From contig JALUYA010000046.1 in assembly GCA_027018875.1 (NCBI GenBank), positions 1 through 37,940 of the forward strand: a stretch of DNA of 37,940 nucleotides, read 5' to 3'. The first letter of the stretch is position 1; every line of letters starts with the position of its first letter. The translations under genes and the position numbers were made by a program. Shown piece by piece: positions 33,435 through 37,940 of the stretch. Source of the stretch: Gammaproteobacteria bacterium (GTDB taxonomy: Bacteria > Pseudomonadota > Gammaproteobacteria > JAKDMP01). The notes under the pieces are model-generated. The model was not told where the DNA came from, did not search any database, and saw only the letters and a program-made list of their open reading frames with translations.

Positions 33435-35083
33435 ATTACCTGCGTCAAATTCTCCGCTTTACCACCATCAACTGGACCCTGCTCCACTATGGACTCGATG
33501 ACCTGATCCTCGGCGCACCCTGGCTCCGCCCCTTTCGCTTTCTACGTTATCTCAGGCCCTGGGTCGTACTGCAAGTCCGGAGTGATCCCACCCCGGTACG
33601 AGTGCGCAAGGCCCTGGAAAGTTTAGGCCCGATTTTCGTCAAGTTCGGGCAAATGCTGTCGACCCGGGCCGATCTGCTGCCCCCCGCCTATGCGGCTGAG
33701 CTGGCCAAGCTACAGGACCAGGTGCCGCCGTTCGATGGCAAATTGGCACGCCGAATGCTCGAAGAAATCTATGACCAGAGCCTGGAGACGGCCTTTGCCG
33801 AGTTCGACGAAACCCCGCTCGCCGCAGCCTCCATCGCCCAGGTACATGCCGCCCGCCTGCACGACGGCCGCGAAGTCGTCATTAAAGTTCTCCGCCCGGG
33901 AATCCGCCGCGTAATCGAAACCGACCTCTCGCTCATGTACCTGTTTGCCGGGCTCGCCGAACGCTACCTGCCCGATGCCCGCCTGCTGCATGCCCGGGAA
34001 GTTATCGGCGAATATGACAAGAGCATTCACGACGAGCTCGACCTGGTCAAGGAGGGCGCCAACGCGGCGCAGCTGCGACGCGACTTCGAGGACTCCCCGC
34101 TGCTCTACATTCCCGAGATAGACTGGGATCATACCCGCCGCGGCGTACTGGTACTCGAGCGAATCCACGGGATTCCGATCGATGACATCGACGCGCTGCG
34201 CGCCGCCGGCGTCAACCTGCAGCGGTTAGCGGAATACGGGGTGGAAATCTTCTTCACCCAGGTATTCCGCTACAACTTCTTCCATGCCGACATGCACCCG
34301 GGTAATCTCTTTGTCGATGCCACGGATCCGGAGTTCCCCGTCTACCTCGCGGTCGATTTCGGCATCTGTAGCACCCTGAACCCCGAGGATCAGCGCTACC
34401 TCGCCGAAAATTTCCTGGCTTTTTTCAACCGCGACTACGACAAGGTGGCCAGGCTGCATGTCGAATCCGGCTGGGTACCGAAGGACACGCCGATCAACGA
34501 GTTTTCCGCCGGTGTCCGCTCGGTGTGCGAGCCGATCTTCAACCGCCCGCTCAAGAAAATTTCCTTTGCACAACTACTGCTCAGCCTGTTCCAGGTCGCC
34601 CGGCGCTTCAACATGGAAATACAGCCCCAGTTGACCCTGCTACAGAAAACCCTGCTGCACATCGAGGGGCTGGGACGGATGGTCTACCCGGATCTCGACC
34701 TGTGGCATACCGCCAAGCCCTACCTCGAAGAATGGATGCGCGAGCGCAGCGGTCCGCGCGGGACCTGGCGCGCATTACGGCGTGATTTATCCGAACTCGG
34801 GCCCATGCTGGCCCAAGGACCCCGGCTCGGGTTCAATGTCTTGCAGCGCGCCCTCGCCGGCGAACTCGAAGTGCGCCTTGACGATAAATCCCGGGCCGAG
34901 TTGCGGCGTGAATTCGCCCTGGAGCGGCGTAGCCACCGGCGTGAGCTGGCCGGCGCGGCGCTGCTCGTCTCCGCTGCCCTGCTCCTGGGTCTCGACTGGC
35001 ATCCCACCTGGGCCACCTGGGTAATCGCCGCCGCCGGCCTCTTGCTGCTAATTTGGCCGGGAACCCGCCCCCGCCGGGACTAA
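33431..35083 (+). CDS. ubiB: Ubiquinone biosynthesis kinase-like protein UbiB
   Basis: A 550-residue atypical kinase/ATPase of the UbiB/ADCK group, needed for ubiquinone synthesis. The KxGQ motif is FVKFGQMLSTRADLLPPAYA near residue 70, the Ala-rich loop is PLAAASIAQVHAARL, and the catalytic stretch is NFFHADMHPGNLFVDA with YLAVDFGICSTL. Two C-terminal transmembrane helices (about 500-545) anchor it in the inner membrane. The start overlaps the ubiJ stop. The gene is the last of the ubi cluster and is followed after 41 bases by convergent arsR. Confidence 0.96.
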   Translation: MNYLRQILRFTTINWTLLHYGLDDLILGAPWLRPFRFLRYLRPWVVLQVRSDPTPVRVRKALESLGPIFVKFGQMLSTRADLLPPAYAAELAKLQDQVPPFDGKLARRMLEEIYDQSLETAFAEFDETPLAAASIAQVHAARLHDGREVVIKVLRPGIRRVIETDLSLMYLFAGLAERYLPDARLLHAREVIGEYDKSIHDELDLVKEGANAAQLRRDFEDSPLLYIPEIDWDHTRRGVLVLERIHGIPIDDIDALRAAGVNLQRLAEYGVEIFFTQVFRYNFFHADMHPGNLFVDATDPEFPVYLAVDFGICSTLNPEDQRYLAENFLAFFNRDYDKVARLHVESGWVPKDTPINEFSAGVRSVCEPIFNRPLKKISFAQLLLSLFQVARRFNMEIQPQLTLLQKTLLHIEGLGRMVYPDLDLWHTAKPYLEEWMRERSGPRGTWRALRRDLSELGPMLAQGPRLGFNVLQRALAGELEVRLDDKSRAELRREFALERRSHRRELAGAALLVSAALLLGLDWHPTWATWVIAAAGLLLLIWPGTRPRRD

Positions 35084-35124
35084 CGGTGGCAACCGCCCCT
35101 GCCACATACGCAGCCACAACCCGG

Positions 35125-35478
35125 TCAGCAGCCGCAGGACGAGACCCGCGGCCGATCGGTCATGCTCTTTAGCCGCCCGGCATCCCCCGCATAAGGCTCG
35201 TATGAACCGACTCCCGCGGCGACCTCCGCGATCACTTGCCGGGCCCACCCGGGCAAGTCGGGATGCACCCGGTAAAAAATCCACAGCCCGTCGCGGCGAT
35301 CCTGCACCACCCCGGCCTCGCGCAACAGGGCGAGATGCCGCGAGACCTTGGGCTGCACCATCCCGAGCGCATGAGTCATTTCACATACGCACAGCTCACC
35401 CTGCCGCTGCATCAGCGCCAGGCAACGAAGCCGGGTAGTATCGGCAAGGGCACGAAAGAAGCCGGGAGGAGAAAACAA
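35125..35478 (-). CDS. arsR: ArsR-family metalloregulator
   Basis: A 117-residue winged-helix repressor that leaves DNA when arsenite or antimonite binds. The N-terminal part is FRALADTTRLRCLALMQRQG. The metal-binding helix reads ELCVCEMTHAL with Cys30 and Cys32; the third cysteine of the E. coli site is replaced. The recognition helix is QPKVSRHLALLREAGVV. The protein ends SSCGC, which could supply a second thiol site. No ATG is available: TTG at 35478 is the only start that keeps the domain whole, and there is no Shine-Dalgarno sequence before it. It is divergent from arsB, which it presumably controls. Confidence 0.92.
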   Translation of the reverse strand: MFSPPGFFRALADTTRLRCLALMQRQGELCVCEMTHALGMVQPKVSRHLALLREAGVVQDRRDGLWIFYRVHPDLPGWARQVIAEVAAGVGSYEPYAGDAGRLKSMTDRPRVSSCGC

Positions 35479-35518
35479 TATATAACTGATACTATATATA
35501 TGGATTAGAGGTTATAAT
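35478..35518. promoter_or_regulatory. arsR/arsB divergent operator-promoter
   Basis: A perfect inverted repeat ATATATA (35478-35484) / TATATAT (35493-35499) with an 8-base centre, overlapping the arsR start codon. A TATAAT at 35513-35518 is the likely -10 for arsB. ArsR binding here would block both genes. The -35 is not clear. Confidence 0.5.
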
Positions 35519-35550
35519 ACCGCTTTGCTTCACCACATACAAACATCCCC

Positions 35551-36858
35551 ATGCTCGCCATCGCGATTTTTGTCGTTACCCTGATACTCGTCATCTGGCA
35601 ACCCCGGGGCCTGGGCATCGGCTGGAGTGCGTTGGGCGGTGCCGCGATCGCGCTCGCCACCGGCGTGATCACCTTAAACGACATTCCCATCGTGTGGCAC
35701 ATCGTCTGGAATGCCACCTTTACCTTCGTAGCATTGATCATCATCTCGTTACTACTCGATGAAGCGGGCTTCTTTCACTGGGCCGCGCTGCACGTGGCCC
35801 AGTGGGGCGGCGGCAACGGAAGGCGGCTGTTTCTGCTGATCATCCTGCTCGGCGCCATGATTGCCGCCCTGTTCGCCAATGACGGCGCGGCGCTGCTGCT
35901 CACCCCCATCGTACTTGCGATCCTGCTGCGCCTCGGCTTCAAACCGGGGGCGGCCTTCGCCTTTGCCATCGGCACCGGCTTCGTCGCCGACACCACCAGC
36001 CTGCCACTGATAATCTCCAACCTGGTCAATATCGTCAGCGCCAACTACTTCGGCATTCTGTTCGATCGTTACGCGCGGGTCATGGTGCCCGTGGATCTGG
36101 CCGCTCTCGCCGCCACGCTCACCGTACTCTGGCTCTACTTCCGCCGCAGCATCCCTCGTGAATACCCCCTTGGCGGACTGGAAACCCCGGCCGCGGTAAT
36201 CCGCGATCGGCTCGTCTTCCGCGCCAGTTTCCCGCTGCTTGCCCTGTTGCTCGGCGCCTACTTCCTCACCGCGCCCTTCAACATTCCCGTCTCCTTCGTT
36301 ACCGGCGCCGGGGCCCTGGTGCTACTCGGCATCGCCGGGCGCTGGCATCACGCCGGGCGGGGCCGAGTGATCCCCGTGCGCAAGGTCCTGCGGGATGCCC
36401 CCTGGCAAATCGTGCTGTTCAGCCTCGGCATGTACCTGGTGGTGTACGGCCTGAGCAATGCGGGGCTCACCGCCTACGTCTCGCGCGCGTTCGAATGGCT
36501 GGGGGGGCACGGCCCGGTCACCGCGGCGCTCGGCACCGGCTTCATTGCCGCGGGGCTGGCATCGATCATGAACAACATGCCGAGTGTACTGGTCGGCGCG
36601 CTGTCTATCCACCAGGCCCATGGCCTCGGCGCCGGCGTCCGCGAGGCCATGATCTACGCTAATATTATCGGCAATGATCTCGGCCCTAAACTCACCCCCA
36701 TCGGCAGCCTCGCCACCCTGTTGTGGTTGCATGTGCTGGCCCGCAAAGGTCAGACGATCGGCTGGGGAGAATACATGAAAGTGGGGCTGATTCTCACCCC
36801 GCCCGTATTGTTCATCACCCTGCTCGCCCTGGCCGCCTGGCTGCCCCTCGTTCACTGA
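35551..36858 (+). CDS. arsB: Arsenite efflux transporter ArsB
   Basis: A 435-residue inner-membrane protein with about 11-12 hydrophobic segments of the ArsB/NhaD ion transporter group. [40 protein letters not shown] and [20 protein letters not shown] followed by [20 protein letters not shown] are hallmark ArsB motifs. It expels arsenite and antimonite. No arsC reductase or arsA ATPase is next to it, so it should run on the proton gradient. The ATG at 35551 has no visible Shine-Dalgarno sequence, and the leader would be short. Confidence 0.95.
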   Translation: MLAIAIFVVTLILVIWQPRGLGIGWSALGGAAIALATGVITLNDIPIVWHIVWNATFTFVALIIISLLLDEAGFFHWAALHVAQWGGGNGRRLFLLIILLGAMIAALFANDGAALLLTPIVLAILLRLGFKPGAAFAFAIGTGFVADTTSLPLIISNLVNIVSANYFGILFDRYARVMVPVDLAALAATLTVLWLYFRRSIPREYPLGGLETPAAVIRDRLVFRASFPLLALLLGAYFLTAPFNIPVSFVTGAGALVLLGIAGRWHHAGRGRVIPVRKVLRDAPWQIVLFSLGMYLVVYGLSNAGLTAYVSRAFEWLGGHGPVTAALGTGFIAAGLASIMNNMPSVLVGALSIHQAHGLGAGVREAMIYANIIGNDLGPKLTPIGSLATLLWLHVLARKGQTIGWGEYMKVGLILTPPVLFITLLALAAWLPLVH

Positions 36859-36979
36859 CCCGGACGGACATTCCCGCCTCCCGCGTATCCCTCAAAAGCA
36901 TCACCCCGGGCAACTGCAGCGGCGTGTCGCGGCGCCGGTCCCGACGTTGGAAGATTCCGACCCAAGGTGAACCCTTGTT

Positions 36980-37020
36980 CCGATTCAAAGTGAGCACTTT
37001 GCTGGATTCTCCGGAATCGG
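36980..37020. repeat. Nested inverted repeats between arsB and the integrase
   Basis: CAAAGTG (36986-36992) and CACTTTG (36995-37001) form one hairpin with a 2-base loop. CCGATTC (36980-36986) and GAATCGG (37014-37020) form an outer pair. The block resembles non-coding end repeats of IS21-type elements from memory, but it could also be a transcription or recombination structure. The surrounding 36859-37041 stretch shows no gene. Confidence 0.4.
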
Positions 37021-37041
37021 GGGTCATCTTCGCCATCAGCG

Positions 37042-37940
37042 CTATTGATCCAGCGGGCTACGCACACCGCGCCCGCCACGATTGAGCACATGCGTATAGA
37101 TCATGGTCGTCTCGACATGCTTGTGCCCCAGCAATTCCTGCACCGTGCGAATGTCATAACCGGATTCGAGTAGATGCGTTGCAAAGGAATGCCGCAGCAC
37201 ATGTGGCGAAACGGGCTTGCAAAGCCCCGCCCGCCGCGCCGCGCCCCGTACCGCGCGCTGAACCCGCTGCTCGTTCAGGTGATGCCGCCCTATGGCCCCC
37301 GAGCGGGGGTCGGTCGAAAAACGCGCCGCCGCAAACACATATTGCCAGGCCCATTCGGTCGCCGCGCGTGGATACTTGCGCGCCAAGGCATGCGGCAGCC
37401 ACACGGCGGCACGACCCTGCAGCCGGTCACGCTCATAGACCGAACGCCTGACCGTCAAATGCGCCCGCAAGGGCTCCACCAGGGTTTGCGGCAACACCGT
37501 GACCCGATCCTTCGCGCCCTTGCCGTCGCGCACCAGTATCTCGCCGCGTGACAAATCGAGATCCTTCACCCTGAGCCGCACCCCCTCCATCAAGCGCATA
37601 CCGGTGCCATACAGCAACCGGGCAATCAAGCCCGGCAGGTCGGCCGGTAATTCATACAGTAACCGCTGCACTTCGGAACGGGACAGAACGACCGGGCGCC
37701 GCTCGGGCTTCCTGGCCCGGGTAATCCCCTCCAGCCATGGCAAGTCCACACCGAGCACCTCGCGGTAAAGGAACAGAATGGCCGACAGCGCTAGGTTCTG
37801 GGTACTCGCGGCAACATTCCGGGCCACCGCCAAGTCACTCAAAAACGCCTCGATCTCGGCAGCACCCATCTCGCGCGGATGCCGTTTCTCATGAAACAGG
37901 ATAAAACGCTTGATCCAGTGCACATAGGACTGCTCCGTGC
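37042..37940 (-). CDS. intI: Integron integrase IntI (5' end cut by window edge)
   Basis: 299 visible residues of a tyrosine recombinase. The upstream codons at the edge read [20 protein letters not shown], matching the N-terminal domain of integron integrases. The catalytic residues are intact: Arg in [20 protein letters not shown], Lys in [13 protein letters not shown], His/Arg in [13 protein letters not shown], His in [13 protein letters not shown] and Tyr in [11 protein letters not shown]. The extra segment [18 protein letters not shown] with [20 protein letters not shown] is the IntI-specific insertion absent from XerC/D. IntI inserts and excises gene cassettes at attI by folding attC sites. 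attI normally lies upstream of intI, that is, to the right of this window. Confidence 0.93.
   Translation of the reverse strand, partial: TEQSYVHWIKRFILFHEKRHPREMGAAEIEAFLSDLAVARNVAASTQNLALSAILFLYREVLGVDLPWLEGITRARKPERRPVVLSRSEVQRLLYELPADLPGLIARLLYGTGMRLMEGVRLRVKDLDLSRGEILVRDGKGAKDRVTVLPQTLVEPLRAHLTVRRSVYERDRLQGRAAVWLPHALARKYPRAATEWAWQYVFAAARFSTDPRSGAIGRHHLNEQRVQRAVRGAARRAGLCKPVSPHVLRHSFATHLLESGYDIRTVQELLGHKHVETTMIYTHVLNRGGRGVRSPLDQ

Noticed and set aside
1-37940. CRISPR array or known defence system
   Set aside because: No regularly spaced direct repeats and no cas, restriction-modification, retron or toxin-antitoxin genes were recognised in the window.

Overview
The window looks like the chromosome of a GC-rich gammaproteobacterium. 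Supporting evidence: the macromolecular-synthesis cluster rpsU-yqeY-dnaG-rpoD, the cluster dapF-DUF484-xerC, the cluster hslVU-DUF971-ubiE-ubiJ-ubiB, rep beside a cytochrome c5, and pmbA opposite gpmA-purEK. Rhodaneses, a membrane cytochrome c5 and arsenite efflux would suit a respiratory, possibly sulfur- or metal-exposed lifestyle. The genus cannot be fixed from sequence alone.

Left edge (1-530): insertion-sequence debris. The tail of an IS256-type transposase abuts an IS4-type (DUF4372) transposase cut off after about 110 residues. Accessory block (600-12468): a PAS3-GGDEF-EAL cyclic-di-GMP enzyme; a 58-residue YHS protein; a secreted YVTN beta-propeller fused to a rhodanese domain; an MFS exporter; a secreted 1042-residue BNR/Asp-box protein; a 67-residue membrane protein; a cytoplasmic rhodanese; and wrbA with a divergent LysR regulator.

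Core block (12506-35083): rep; cytochrome c5; tRNA-Arg(CCG); pmbA-iaaA; gpmA-purE-purK, coupled by ATGA overlaps; rpsU-yqeY-dnaG-rpoD; trmL facing rpoD; a class 1B-type dihydroorotate dehydrogenase; an orphan ParA ATPase; dapF-DUF484-xerC; hslV-hslU; DUF971; and ubiE-ubiJ-ubiB, again with ATGA overlaps. This block covers DNA replication and transcription, purine, pyrimidine and lysine/cell-wall precursors, proteolysis and ubiquinone synthesis.

Right edge (35125-37940): arsR and arsB diverge from an AT-rich palindromic operator. Beyond arsB lies a short stretch of nested inverted repeats, then an integron-type tyrosine recombinase (intI) whose 5' end runs off the window. Any attI site and gene cassettes would be to the right and are not visible. 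I found no CRISPR array and no recognisable defence system. The most unusual locus is the YHS / propeller-rhodanese pair at 3243-4997. The integron integrase is the most promising lead towards novel genes outside the window.
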